Source of the DNA: Dermatemys mawii | Lineage: Eukaryota > Chordata > Testudines > Dermatemydidae | Direction: 5' to 3' | Assembly (NCBI GenBank): GCA_007922305.1 | Contig: ML677366.1 | Location: forward strand, 15,662,338-15,726,337 | Length of the DNA stretch: 64,000 nucleotides | Shown here: in pieces, positions 46,350 through 58,517 of the stretch | Layout: each line of letters starts with the position of its first letter | Numbering within the stretch: position 1 is the stretch's first letter | Position numbers and translations under genes: made by a program | Notes under the pieces: generated by a model | The model's input: the letters and a program-made list of their open reading frames with translations, nothing else | The model's database searches: none | What the model was told of the DNA's origin: nothing

Positions 46350-48086
46350 GATCCGGATTTAAATGTGCTGTCCTTATAGAGCACTTTTCCAGTGCACTTT
46401 TTCAGAGATCAAGCCCTCAAGTGTCCTGTATTTTCACCAGGGGTTGAAGAAATCTGTAAACAATGTGTTACTAACATTCTTAACAAAAGTTCTAATTTTT
46501 GCTACAAAGCAAACTCCGTTCCCCTCTCTTTTAATAAAATAGAATAATAAGACTAGTTAACTCTTTAGTCTTGGAGCAATTCAGTGGTGCACTATTTTTG
46601 ATTAACGAAAGGAAGACAGAAGAAGTGTCCTTACCTACCTCATTTTCTAAGTTCATTTTTCTGCTATTAGTTTGATGGAAGTTTTAAAGAGCGAAAGCTA
46701 CATTTCTAATTTACAAATAATAACTTCTACTTCCTCAGCAATCACAGGAAATAAAGCAATAAGATAAATTATTTTTAAGTCAACAGTGGTGTCAGTTTTA
46801 GCACAACTAAAGCTTGCCCCACTAACAGACAACTCCAAAGTGTGTGGAAGTTAAAAATCCCATGTGTGAATATTAATTAATATTTAGATTACTAAATGCT
46901 CACCCATCCTAACAAAATTAATACTAACAGTGTGACTTAAATTCCACTTAATTGGAGATGCAGGTCAGTTATACAAAGAGTTGCCAAAGTATAGCTGGAA
47001 AATATTATTTCCCAAAGCAATAGCCTTGGTATGAACAGCAAATAGCAGGGCCACATGGCCCAGTATCTGTCTGTCTGGCACCACTATCATTTAAAGTTAT
47101 TTGTGGAATTATTTACGTTCATATATTTCTATCACTATTTTGGTCTAAAATCAATATCTTTCTTCTGGACAACTGCAAATACAGTTTCCCAAAAACAATA
47201 AAAATGGAAATGGCACATTGACTTGTCTAAGAATTTACTTTCAATTAATTGTAACTCAAATTGTTTCCAAGTACTAATGCAAACTTATTGGCAATGTGCT
47301 GGCTGAACATTCACCTTCTTGTTCTTGATTAAATAAGACATCAAATGTTGACACACATTTTATTAAAATAATTTGCAGAGTACTATTGTTATGGTGAATT
47401 GACTTTTAAGGTGATTAGTTTAAAGCACAGTGATGAAGAGATTAACAGGTAAAATATCTACTTTACCTGAACAAGCTGAGATCAAGAAAATAAGATGAGA
47501 CACTGAATTACTTAATATATGTAGCTTCTACTCGCCATAAGTGCTGCTCCAGAGGTCTTGAACTAAAGAAGCTCTACAGATTTTTGTGACTTGGCATCTA
47601 ATGAGCCTCATCCTCTTTGTCTCTTTCCTGCATCTGCAAAATGCTGGTTGTAATAGGCAAACTTATTTTTAGCATCAAGTTTAAAGTTCTGTGAAGGTGA
47701 GAGACTGGGGATTTTATTTTGCAGTTCTATATGGCCCAGACACATGAGCATTTCCTATGAGGACAAGAGACTACAATGGTGAAGCAAATTTTCTTATGAG
47801 CAAGTTAGCTGGCTGTGGAAGATAGGCATCAGTTTTGCGATCCTTAAACACTGTGCTGGATTACAGACCATCTCATAGAAGAAGGAATTTTTAAAGTGAG
47901 AGAGACAGTGTGTGTGTGTACGTCTGTCTCAAGAAAAGAAAGAGAGAGAGATGAAATAGAGTGACCGAGGTTGACATGCCTAGTAAAAAGGAATAATGTT
48001 CTGCTGTTACCGGTAACTTTTTTCAAGATTACAGGTGAGCTTCTTATTCCAACACTACAAGGAACTCCAATGGTTTTCTTGCTTAC

Positions 48087-48215
48087 CTGTCACTGGACAT
48101 TCAATTGTAATGTTTGCTCCAATTCTTGCCACTATCACACCTCCAACAGTTACAGAGAGATTACTAACTTCCTGATTTGTGACATTTATTCCCAGGGACA
48201 AAATGACAGGAGCCT
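48087..48215 (-). CDS. ADAMTSL3: ADAMTSL3 exon, start of the third Ig domain
   Basis: This 129-bp exon, phases 1 to 1, encodes APVILSLGINVTNQEVSNLS, then VTVGGVIVARIGANITIECP and VT. It supplies the first Ig cysteine. The sequons NVT, NLS and NIT suggest heavy glycosylation. The acceptor is CTTTTGAAG and the donor ACAG|GTAAGC. Joined sequence reads LLYA|EAPVILS upstream and CPVT|GVPQPK downstream, both familiar from ADAMTSL family members. Confidence 0.92.
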
Positions 48216-48539
48216 CTTCAAAAGAAAAGGAAAGGAATTATCAATTTAAAATATATTTATTTTAAGTTTTATGTGCTTTATAGACCTTATATTTAAAATT
48301 ATCATCATTTAAGCAGAATTAAGTTTGAAAAGAAACATACAGATAGTAGGGTGGATCAGCTAACTTGGCTCATGGCTGGTGTGCTTTTAGTTGAAATACA
48401 AGTTAATAGCAATCAGAAATCCTTATTCCTAGTTACTAATTCAGTCACACTCAATCCAGATTTGGGAGTGGAGAATGGGTGTTAGTGCTAAACAAAGAAA
48501 TGACACTCATGACACTACAGAAGCCATGATCAACATTAC
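48216..48539 (-). other. ADAMTSL3: ADAMTSL3 short intron
   Basis: Intron of 324 bp, AT-rich, no repeat recognised. Confidence 0.85.
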
Positions 48540-48667
48540 CTGCATACAGCAGTGAAGAACTTTCCATATCAGAACCAAAGTCATTGACCACCAAGCATCC
48601 ATACAGGCCAAGCTCCTTATGGGTAGGATTGAGAATCTGTACTTTTCCAGTGACATTCAAAACCACT
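48540..48667 (-). CDS. ADAMTSL3: ADAMTSL3 exon, second half of the second Ig domain
   Basis: This 128-bp exon, phases 2 to 1, encodes VVLNVTGKVQILNPTHKELG, then LYGCLVVNDFGSDMESSSLL and YA. The G-L-Y-G-C pattern is the conserved second-cysteine region of an Ig fold. The acceptor is ATTCTTCAG and the donor GCAG|GTAATG. The first residue completes the Lys codon split from the large upstream exon. Confidence 0.92.
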
Positions 48668-50729
48668 CTGAAGAATGTTTAAGGGGAAAAAAAAGTTTAT
48701 TCTTGCAGGAACAAATCCCAGCTCCCATATCTCAGCTGTAAACCAAGTCTCCCTTCAAAAATCTAGGAGGAAGAATCTTCCCATCAAAGATACAGAGCAG
48801 AAACAGAACTGCCCTGTAGAAGTTACTCTTGCTCAAAGAGGAGAGCAGCCTTCATGCCTGCAGCGGTGGCAAGGAGAAGCACTGAAGGATATGTGCAGAG
48901 ATGGCTCCTCCAACTCATCCTCTCCTCTCATACAGCAATGTGGAGCTGCAGTCTGTGCCATGCAGGAGATGGACTGCATTTGCACGTCCTCATCAAACCC
49001 TTCCTCCTCACTGTGCAGCAGAACACTCTGCTTCTGCTGCCAAGACACCCCCTATACCCACAGAGGCAGGGGCAGGATTGGATCTGAAATTAACAAGTTT
49101 CTGCGGGACAATAATACAAAATTATGCACAATTTTTAGGAAAAAAATTACTTTATGCCCATCAACAGCACTTGAGAACATAGTGGGCTTGTCACCTCAGA
49201 CCAGCAGTTTTGGGAACAACACGTGCAAAGTTCCATAAGACTTTCCATAAAGTCTTAAGCCTGGCACATAGTGAGACCTTGATTTCTCAGGAGTGGGAGG
49301 AAATAAGGATCAAGGATTTACAACACCTGACTTTGTGTATTGATAAAGTTGTAATTATTTTTTCCCATTAACAATAAAGCTGCAGCTTTTCTACAAAATA
49401 CTGTTTTCCACCTGAACCCCTTTCCTGGTATCTCAGCAGCAAGGTACATAACCCAAAACCATGTGGGAAGATTCTGAGAATGCCAACCTGGTGTATTTAT
49501 ACTTTTTCCTCTTGTTAGATTTCCCAATACTTAGTAACTTCAGCTACGGTGTGCACCAACGCATACATAAATCAACTGTTGATCTGACATCCTACTTGAT
49601 TGGCTAAACGTACAAAAATAAAGCTATATTATGCGAGAAACACAAAAGCATGTTAAAAATGAAGTTCTGCTTCATGTATGGGACAAAATCTGGTTTTCCC
49701 TCACCTCTGGGGCAAATTAATACTTGTATAGCACAGCACCCACATCTACAACATATTTTGCAGAAACATTAGTATTGTCTCATACATTTCTAAATATATA
49801 TTACATATTATTTATCTTACTACAAAAAACAGGGGAATAGAGACCCAGTTGCTAGTGAAACCCTAAAATGGTAAGAATCTCTATGCTAGAAAGTGCAATT
49901 TATAATTGCAGACATAGAAATAAAAAAAGATACTTACATATCAACAAAACACATACTAAAAATGAAATCATCAGTTGTAACAAATGAATGGGAAATTACA
50001 AATGTCCCACAAACTAAAGAATAATTGGCAGGAGCATCACGCTCCAAAAACATTTTCATTCTTAAAAAAATCTTATTTTTGGCATCCCTGCTTTAACTGA
50101 TAGCCCTACAGAACTATATTTTTCTTGGCAATTGCGTTAATCAGTTAAGCATGTTGAGAAATATCCAAAAATGCCTTTATCATTTCAGAATCATTTTTTT
50201 CATTACTTAAAGGCTAGTTATAATGCCGACAGGCTAAACCATGAAGCGAATGTTATTATTATCCCATGAGTTTCTCAATTACCAGCAGCAGAGCAAAAGT
50301 ATTTGCTCAAAACTGAACAAATATGTGATAATACACATTGCTCCACCTTTTCGCCAACTATATTTCCAAACTGTGGTTGTAATATAGGGTCCCTTTAAAT
50401 TCTGACATTCCATTATCTTTAATGGAAAGATCTGTAGGTAATGAAGGATTAAAAAATTCAGAAGGATTTGTGCTTTCTTTCTAAAACAATATTATGATGT
50501 ACAAATTATGCACAGTGGGTGCACCTAAAGGTTCATTCTAGTTTTAGAGAAAGTAAAATTTTCAGAGACGTTTCCCATAAGTAAAATGGTGAATAATACT
50601 AGAATTTGTAGTATCTCTAGAACTTGAAGGAACTTCTAAGTGATCCCCCTATCTGGTATCATAAGACTGGAATGAACCTCAAGAGGTCATCTAGTCCACT
50701 CCCCAGCACTCATGGCAGGAATAAGTATT

Positions 50730-51405
50730 ATCTAGACCAGGGGTGGGCAAACTTTTTGGCCCAAGGGCCACACCGGAGTTGCAAAATTGCATGGAAGGCC
50801 AGATAGGAAAGGCTGTGCCTCCCCAAACAGGCTGGCCCCGCTCCTTATCTGGCCCCCTCCCACTTCTCACACCCTGACTGCACCCCCCAGAACTCCCAAC
50901 CCATCCAACCCTCCTCCACTCCTTCTCCCCTGACCACCCTTTCCAGAAACACCCCCCCACCCTAACAGCCCCCCTAGAATTCCCTCCACCCAACCTCTCT
51001 TGATCCCTCTCCCCTGACTACCCCAACCCCTATCCACCCGCCCAGCCCCGACACACCCCTGGGACTGCCATGCCCCATCCAACCCCCCCCGCTCCCTGAC
51101 TGCCCCCTCCGGAGACCTCCCGCCCCTAACCACCACTCCGGAACCAGATCCCGTATCCAACCCACCCTGCTCCCTGTCCCCTGGGAGCCCTTGACCCTGG
51201 CCCCCTTACCATGCTGCTCAGAGCCAGACACACTGCCCAACAGGAGCATGCAATCCTGTCCCCGAGAGTGCTGCCCGTGCAGCAGCGTGGCTCCAGGGGA
51301 CGGAGAAAGGCTGGGGGCAGCCTCCTTGGGTCAGGGGCTGGGCAGGACGGTCCCGCGGGCTGGATGTGGCCCACGGGCCGTAGTTTGCCCACCCCTGATC
51401 TAGAC
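50730..51405 (+). mobile_element. Non-autonomous hAT element, copy 3, inserted in CR1
   Basis: The 660-bp element 50738-51397 begins CAGGGGTGGGCAAACTTTTT and ends CGTAGTTTGCCCACCCCTG. It is flanked by perfect duplications ATCTAGAC (50730-50737, 51398-51405). It is the best preserved of the three family members in its terminal repeats. Confidence 0.92.
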
Positions 51406-52092
51406 CACCCCTGATAGGTGTTTGTCATTGGAGATTTTTTTAGGAGCAGGTTAGACAGAGACTCCACAACTTACCGAGGCAATTTATTTCAGCACTTAAC
51501 TACTCTGAAAGGAAGACTTTCCTAATGTTCAGTTGATTTACCTCTTGCTGCAGTTTAAGCCCAGTGCTTCTTGTCCTATCCTCAGAAATTAAGGAGAACA
51601 ATTTTTCTCCCCCCCCTTTTTTTTTTAACAACTTTATATGTACTTGAAAACTGTTGTGCTGCCTCTGTCTTCTCCAGACTAAACAACCCAATCTTCTCTC
51701 ACAGGTCATGGTTTTTTAGATCTTGAATCATTTTTGTTGCTCTGGACTTTCTCCAATTTGTCTACATCTTTCCTGAAATGTGGCACCCAGAACTGGACAA
51801 TACTCCAGTTGAGGCCTCATTGGCACTAAGTAGAGCGGAAGAATTACTTACAATGCTTTTGCTAATACATCCCAGAATGATGTTTGCCTTTTTTGCAACA
51901 GTGTTACACCGTTGACTCATATTTAGCTTGTGATCCACTATGACCCCCAGATCCCTTTCTGCAGTACTCCCTTCCTGGGCAGGCATTTACCATTTTGTTA
52001 GTTCACAACTGATTGTTGCTGCCTAAGTGGAGTACTTTGCATTTGTCCTTATTGAATTTCATCCTATTTACTTCAGATCATTTCTCCAGTTT

Positions 52093-52356
52093 GTCTAGAT
52101 CAGGGGTTCTCAAACTGGGGGTCAGAACCCCTTCGGGTGTCACGAGGTTATTAAATGGGCAGAGAGGGGGTTGTGAGCTGGCAGCCTCCATCCCAAACCC
52201 TGCTGTGTCTTCCACATTTATTATGGTGTTAAATATATTTAAAAAGTGTTTTAATGAGTGAGGAGCTGTGTGTGTGGGGGTGAGATTGCATTCAGAAGCT
52301 TGCTAGTGGTGAAGAGGGTCACAACAGTACAAAAGTTGAGAACCACTGGTCTGGAT
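52093..52356 (+). mobile_element. Short hAT-type MITE (CAGGGGTTCTCAAACT ends), inserted in CR1
   Basis: The 248-bp element 52101-52348 has ends CAGGGGTTCTCAAACTGGGG and AAAGTTGAGAACCACTG. The flanking 8-mers are GTCTAGAT and GTCTGGAT (one mismatch). It is non-coding. Confidence 0.88.
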
Positions 52357-52438
52357 CATTTTGAATTATAATCCTGTCCTCCAAAGCACTTGCAACCCCT
52401 CCCAGCTTGATACCGTCCACAAACTTTATGAGTGTACT

Positions 52439-52708
52439 CTCTATGCCAACGGTTCTCAAACTGTGGATCGGGACCCCAAAGTGGGTCATGTCCATGTTTT
52501 AATGAGGTCACCAAGGCTGGCTTAGATTTGCTGGGGCCCAGGGCCGAAGTGAAAGCCTGACGACTTCAATCCTGGGCAGCGAGGCTCAGGTTGGGCTTGG
52601 GCTTTGGTCGGGCTTGGGCTTTGGTCTCCCTGACTGGAGTTATGTAGTAATTTTTATTGTCAGAAGGGTGTCATGGTGCAATGAAGTTTCAGAACCCCTG
52701 CTCTATGC
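52439..52708 (+). mobile_element. Short hAT-type MITE, third insertion in the CR1 copy
   Basis: The 254-bp element 52447-52700 begins CAACGGTTCTCAAACTGTGG and ends AGTTTCAGAACCCCTG. The flanking duplication CTCTATGC is perfect (52439-52446, 52701-52708). The interior has a short tandem GGGCTTGGGCTTTGGTC. Confidence 0.9.
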
Positions 52709-53230
52709 CACTATCTAAATTACTGATGGAGATACTGAACAGAACTGGATCCAGAACTTATCCTTGAGGGACTGTACTGATATGCCCTTCCAGCTAGACT
52801 GTGAACCGTTGATAACTACTCTCTGGAAACTACTCTCTCTACTCTATGGTATACCAAAAATGCTCTCACACATTTTTCCCTTTATATTTAGTTTAGTATA
52901 CGTCTATTTATTCTCTAATGCAGATAAGTTACTTTAGGCAGAATGTATAAAACACAGTATAGCCTCATTTGTAATATAAAAATCAATCCTGCCATATAAT
53001 ATCATAAAATTATATATCCACTTTTTCTTTAATGCAATGATTTGTGAAACTATCGGACACACATTTGAAATGAAAGTATAAATTTTGTAATAAAGAGATG
53101 AAAAGCACAGTGCTCACATTTACTTCATTTTCATAATACATTTTTAACTTTATACAACACAGTACATTTTAATTTTTTCCAGTAACATAACAAGATCCAT
53201 ATAAAACCAAAAGAATCAATATTTACTTAC

Positions 53231-54323
53231 TTCACAGAGGATTTTAATGCTTCTCCATCTTTTGTCCAAGTATATTTAGGCTCACTAATGTCTGTAGTTT
53301 CACACAGTAAATTGACAGTGCTAGTACTCTTGGTCAGAAAAACTGTATTTCCAATTCGTGCAGTTATTGTTTTATTAAAGGAAATTCTGGGAACTTGTTT
53401 TTGCCTTATAATATCAGGTCCTTTTTGATTGAACATCGGCTTGTTTAGGGCTTTTGTGTTCAAACGTTCAGATACGTTTGGTGATTTACCAGTGAGCTTT
53501 GAGGCTAACTTTTCTTCATGCAAACCTTTCCATTTTTCAGTAGTAGGTTGTAGTGGTTTAGATAACTCAGCAACTAACTGATATATGACTTGGGAAGCAA
53601 AATCATCACTGACCTCTCCAGCTTCAATGAGTTCACTCATGTTCCTTATCAGTTCTTCAAACTGTACAGTATCCATGCTGTAAGCACCTTGAAGAATTGC
53701 TGCCTCCAGACGTTTGTTCTTGAACTCACGAGGGCTGTATTCTTCTGCTGAATTACTCACATGGGTTTCAGAATTTCTCAGAAATGGCTGATCATTAACT
53801 TGTCCATCACCGAGATACAGCTCATTCTTTTTACTCCATATTTGCCACATTTTACTCATTTTATGCCATTTGGCTCCAAAACTGTTGGCTTCATTATGAT
53901 CTGTACCACTGGTCTCACTTGCATGTTTTCTAAAATTTGGAGGTTCTATTAACCGGTTGTCAGTGCCAATAAGTTTGAGAACAAACGTGTTATGCGCAGA
54001 GCCTGCAACACACTTGTACACTCCGATATCTGTAGCCCCAAGGCTGTGTATTTTCAGTGAACCCGATTTAGTGATGCCAAGTCTTTTAGACTTTTGTAGA
54101 TGTTGTCCATCTTTCTCCCATTGGATAAGTGACTTTTGAAACCTTCGTACTGGGCACTTAATTACAACAGACGTTTTTGGAAGCAGATAAGCTCGGCTTC
54201 CAATGGTAAAATTAATGCGTTTCTCTTGCCGTGTCTGTATGTAGACTCGGTGTATACTGACAATCTGAGGTCCATGGCCAACATGGTTCTCTGGACGCTT
54301 GGGTTTAATTTCTTGTTTAATCT
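53231..54323 (-). CDS. ADAMTSL3: ADAMTSL3 large exon, first Ig domain, linker and start of second Ig
   Basis: This 1,093-bp exon, phases 1 to 2, encodes about 364 residues. It opens with a basic stretch (IKQEIKPKRPENHVGHGPQ). Next is an Ig C2 domain (KTSVVIKCPVRRF, QWEKDGQ, DIGVYKCVAGSAHNTFVLKL). Then comes a long low-Cys linker containing VQFEELIRNMSELIEAGEVS and DDFASQVIYQLVAELSKP, a block conserved in ADAMTSL1/3. The exon ends with the start of the second Ig (FLTKSTSTVNLLCETTDISE, YTWTKDGEAL). Sequons NFT, NMS, NVS and NKT are present. The linker looks disordered and is Lys/Ser/Asn-rich. Acceptor TTTCTGTTTCAG, donor GTGAA|GTAAGT. Confidence 0.94.
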
Positions 54324-55409
54324 CTGAAACAGAAATCAAGTGTTGAAAAGGATTAAATCACTGTCACTCTCCCTAACCAATTCTGCTTTTCTGAGAATGC
54401 TGGTCATAGCATTTTCTCTGATTAGGTTCAGGTCAGCTCCCAACTTGCTGGCTTTTTATCTGTGTCACATATACACAAACATGAACAATGCTGTGGTCAA
54501 ATTTTCTGGCCCCAATTTAGGCATTCTCCTGCTTCTCTCTCCAAACCTCCTGCTGCTCTTATCATATCAATGAGAAGGCACATGTAACACATATCTGTAT
54601 AGAGGACAATACTTGGAAGAGGGGGAAGAGTGCAATAAAGTAGGCTTGCTATATCTTCTATTCTTATTGCTGTTAGCTGAAGGGGAAAGAAAGGGGGTAA
54701 AGGAAGAGGAAGAGACAAATAAAAGGTAGAGCACAACATCACTTTCCCTTTTATTGGGCACTGCAGCAAGTGCAGGGTGCCTGGATAACACAAAGTCCAT
54801 TAGAAAAAGCAGGACTCTCTCATCTATGGCTGGCCTTACTGGTTGGCAGGCAGACTGAGATCAAGTTGACAGCAGTCCAGGAGATGAGAACAGCAGTCCA
54901 GGAGAATGTGCTGTGAGGGAACAGAGAAGGCCATGCTACTATCACTGGACTGGTGGTCACTTTCTTTGGCTAGAAGAGGCTTTGGTCACAGAGTCCTGCT
55001 GTTGGCAGAGGTCAGGAATATAGGAAGGAAGGGGGAGAGAAAGAGAGAAAAAAGTCAGATCCTGGAGAAGGTTGGTAAGTCAGAAGATGCCTGCAGGCAA
55101 GCTGAAGAGAAAGCTGAGGAGAGTTTCATGCAGGAAGGGGCAGAGGCAGAACTCTGAGTATGATCAGGCATCTCCTGCTTTACACAGCAGGAATTTGAAC
55201 TCTCCACGGTTTCTGGAGCGCTTTGTCTCTGACTATAGCCAAAGACAGGCCTTCCCAGCAGTGGCTGGATGGACAGAGGAACACAGTGTGAACATGATTG
55301 CAGTATTTCAGATACCCTTTTGGTCACTCATTACTGGCCATTACTGTGCCCCTTTCTGATCAGCAGAACTAATCTGACTAAGAAACCATTGGGTAGCCAA
55401 TGTCGATGT

Positions 55410-55629
55410 CAGCTGTTTTGCCGCACTATGCAGCGAAGCAAAAAAAACCAAACAAAACAACCCCATAGAGCTGCTCCAAAATGCAGCCGAAAGCTGTGGA
55501 GTGCCACCCCAATTACACGGTGCTCCACCTCCTAATGTTCGCTGCTGGTGCTGCCCTCAGAGGACCTGCCATTGAAATGCCACCAAGGGTGGCTAAAAGC
55601 CACCCCACAAATCATGCACCGGCCCTGTG
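55410..55629 (-). mobile_element. Diverged hAT-type MITE related to 34515-34738
   Basis: It ends AATCATGCACCGGCCCTG, the inverted counterpart of the CAGGGCCGGCTCC end at 34515. It shares GTGCCACCCCAATTACACGG then TGCTCCACCTCCTAATGTTC with that element in reverse orientation. The other end is eroded and no clear target duplication was seen. Confidence 0.5.
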
Positions 55630-56538
55630 GGAAGCTGAGAAACAGAACAATGCAAAAGGAAAGTAGTGGAAGCATACACCCCGGCTATTCCCTGGCTGGC
55701 CAGTTTCACCTTGCCTGGCCCAACGTGGAGTCAGGAAACTCCCTGAAACACTCAGTTTTTCCTAGTGACCCATTCTGTTGGTATGTGACAGAGAACAAAA
55801 CTCAGCAAGCAGCAGAATGACTTGAATGAGTCAGAGAAACAGACAAATTAATCAAACACTCCTGCACTTGGTTGAATCTAAAATCATTACTACTCTACCA
55901 TTTGGTGAGAACATAAATAAAACGACAAACCTTGACAGCAAGTTATTGCAAAAATTCAAGTGCTTCAGATATCATATACATAGGCTTTGGGTACATTGTA
56001 AGGGAAAAGGTAAAGAGCTAAATGCTTCAAGCATTTAAAAAGTGTGGACACTGTCTGAACTACACCCCAGAGTACATTCTTATGCTTATAAAACCCAATA
56101 GTTATTCTCAATATTTTGGCTAATGAGTTCTGACCAATGTGGCTCTTCTGGTTTCATAATTACATAGCTCTTAAATCAGTATTTGTTATCCAGATACATG
56201 GTTCCCTCAACAATTTTATATTGTACAACAAATAAACTGTTTCAGGCACTGAGCAGAGTATTATTATTAAAAGAGTGTCCTGTTTTTAATAACTATTGGG
56301 CTCAAAATATTTGTTTTAATGAAAATGTTCCAGTATTAAAGCTTCAATTTCCAAAACCCAGCATACATGCACAGTAAGTGTAACTTTATACACTCAAAAT
56401 ACTTTGTGCTATGCTATGTTTACATTAGTTATTCCAGTACAGAATTAAACCCAATGCGTGTTTATAAATGCATTCATTTCATTTTTTTAAAAGAAAGACT
56501 GTATCAGTTCTTAGCAGCGCAGCAACAGAGGTAGGGAG

Positions 56539-56579
56539 GTGTGTGTGTGTGTGTGTGTATGTGTGTGTGTGTATGTGTA
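56539..56579 (+). repeat. GT microsatellite
   Basis: About 20 GT units with two GTAT interruptions. Confidence 0.95.
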
Positions 56580-56699
56580 AGTACTTACTGGTGGCAGAGG
56601 AAAGCATCATAATTTGCCGTTTTGGAAGGTGTGGTCTTTTTGGCCAGGATTGCATGAAAGGTAAACCTGCTGAATACATTAGCCTGCACTAATGCCACA

Positions 56700-56775
56700 A
56701 GGCCTTATCCTCAGCTAGTGTAAACTGGGGTAGCTCTGTTGCCTCCAATGGAGCTACATACATTTTTACCAAGTG
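56700..56775. repeat. Palindromic MITE-like repeat (AGCTAGTGTAAACTGG type)
   Basis: GCCTTATCCTCAGCTAGTGT then AAACTGGGGTAGCTCTGTT faces AATGGAGCTACATACATTTT then TACCAAGTGGAGATCTGGC. Related to 5960-6038 and 63085-63160. Confidence 0.5.
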
Positions 56776-58517
56776 GAGATCTGGCTCGTAAACTATAAGC
56801 TTATAAGCTATTTCCCAGCACCTAGGAAGGCAGAGATATTTCTGCCTGGATTGGGCCTTCATAAAGTAAAGAGCATGCCCAGATACGAGGTCTAGGGAGT
56901 CAGGCTTAGGCTAACAAGCCCCATCACCATATGCAGATAGTAAAAATTAAGTGCTCAATTGTGCCTTGAAGACTAAGTCCTGAGGAGGAGGCGCTGAAGA
57001 ATGTCACTTCAGTGCAAGCTCTGGGAGGCACCACCTCTCCCAAAGCAGCGCTGCTCGGTGAGAGTGTGTGCGTGGTACATCATCCCTTAGAACTGTGCAG
57101 TCTGCTCACCTCTTTGTAGCCTTGAGCTCTACTTTTTGGGGTGATGCCAAGTTCCTGTCACCTACCCGCATCCTTCAGGTGACTTGAGCTGAGCCCCTGG
57201 ATGTAGTAGGAGGAACAGTCCCTGAATGTTCCTATGAATCCCAGGATTGCTACTGTCCCTGGCCCCTGGTGCAAGAAGCAAAGTGAGGACCTGGAGTGTG
57301 CTCTCCTCCCTCCACCTTTGTGTACTCGTATAAATGCCAGGCAGAATACAGCCTTAGAAGCTAAGGAATTTAAAACCTTGTCCTGAATAGTTTGAGAACT
57401 TCAAGGGAGAGGCCGGTCCCAAGCCCTCTTTCACCATTTCGGTCTGCACCCCATTACCTGCCCTAACAACTACTATATGTCTTCACATGTTGCTCCCTTC
57501 TTACTACAATGGAAGCCGACAATGTTACTTTAACATCACTCTCAACTAAGCAATTTGCAGACCACATTGCCATTCAACTATCCACAATTAATTAAATTCA
57601 GATAGATATGCAGCTCAAAATATTTTATTAAACCTTATGCCAAGGACATTCCTGAAAGTCCACGGGGCTTTATTTAAGTGGTGTTTTGAACCTCAGGATT
57701 CTGGCATGTTAATTTGAAGTGAAGTCCAGGAAAAGAAGTTTCATATTATGTATGAATCAGAATTGCACTGTTATTTTGTGTTGCGAATAACCATTTATAC
57801 AAAACTAGAAAACACATAACGAAGTAGCTATTTCTGGACAAGACCATTAACTGGATCAAAACCAAAAAGCGTGCACATATTACTGGATATTTACAGACCT
57901 GTATGATACAAAAGTTTCAATTTTTCCAAATCTAGAGTGAATGTTTTCAATTGAACAGATGTCATTAAATATATTGTGTTCAGCAGAGTTTTATCAAATT
58001 GTATCTGACATTTAGACCAATCATGAGAGCCTCTTTTTAAAAGGCACAAATTTATATCCTCCTTTCTAAAGGAAGAAAAAACAGAGTCCCACACTGAGGG
58101 AATGGTTGCACATGCATTCACTGTATCTGTATCTAAAAGAGACGTCTACCTGGCTATTTTACATGTGCAGTTAACACAATAGTCTACTTGGCTATTTTGC
58201 ATGTGCCATTAGCACAATTACAATCATTACCATGACAAGATCATGCTCAAATGACAAAACATGCATTTTTCTGGGAAGATTTTTAGAAGTAATGAGCCAA
58301 ATACTGTATTTTTTTTAAAAAAGGTGACTACTCGTGCTGTGAATGTGCCCTCAAAACACCTTGAGAAGCCCAAGGGAGTAGGTTTCACACTCCCTTAGCC
58401 ACTGATAGAAGTTATTTCTGCATCTGCCACTGGAACAAGAGTTTTGTAACTTTTAAGAGCACTCATGGGAGTGTAATGCCCAGTGTTCTAAGAACACACA
58501 CTGAACAGATACACAGT

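Larger units (their letters stand above)
33565..48086 (-). other. ADAMTSL3: Large ADAMTSL3 intron (14.5 kb), rich in transposable elements
   Basis: This is the longest intron in the window. It contains hAT-type elements at 34507-34746, 37050-37571 (two), 44765-45484 and 46145-46349, a SINE/CR1 end at 36690-36780 and MITE-like repeats at 37568, 38965, 39083, 39602, 40622 and 46043. It also holds an LTR-like block at 41338-41858, a MIR-like fragment at 45700-45840 and CT/CA and AAC microsatellites. No exon-like frame with consistent phase was found, and the flanking exons join directly (CPVT|GVPQPK). Confidence 0.8.
50655..52800 (-). mobile_element. CR1 LINE fragment (antisense to window), split by three hAT insertions
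   Basis: On the - strand, reading down from 51986, the frame includes GSTAERDLGVIVDHKLNMSQ, then RCNTVAKKANIILGCISKSI. This is the C-terminal part of CR1-family ORF2 (reverse transcriptase polyprotein). The + strand reads GGCACCCAGAACTGGACAAT, then ACTCCAGTTGAGGCCTCATT, and ends at GGTCATCTAGTCCACTCCCC, the CR1 3' region in antisense. The copy is truncated and has frame breaks. hAT elements interrupt it at 50738, 52101 and 52447. Confidence 0.85.
48668..53230 (-). other. ADAMTSL3: ADAMTSL3 intron with a nested CR1/hAT block
   Basis: Intron of 4.6 kb. Most of 50655-52800 is an antisense CR1 LINE interrupted by three hAT elements. The part 48720-49140 is GC-richer than its surroundings and may be an unrecognised repeat; a 187-codon frame on the + strand there has no recognisable product. 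Confidence 0.8.

Noticed and set aside
48675..49238. 187-codon open frame on the + strand, antisense to the ADAMTSL3 acceptor region
   Set aside because: The translation is compositionally mixed, matches no family I know, overlaps two other open frames of the same stretch, and has no splice or promoter context. It is most likely chance or repeat-derived.
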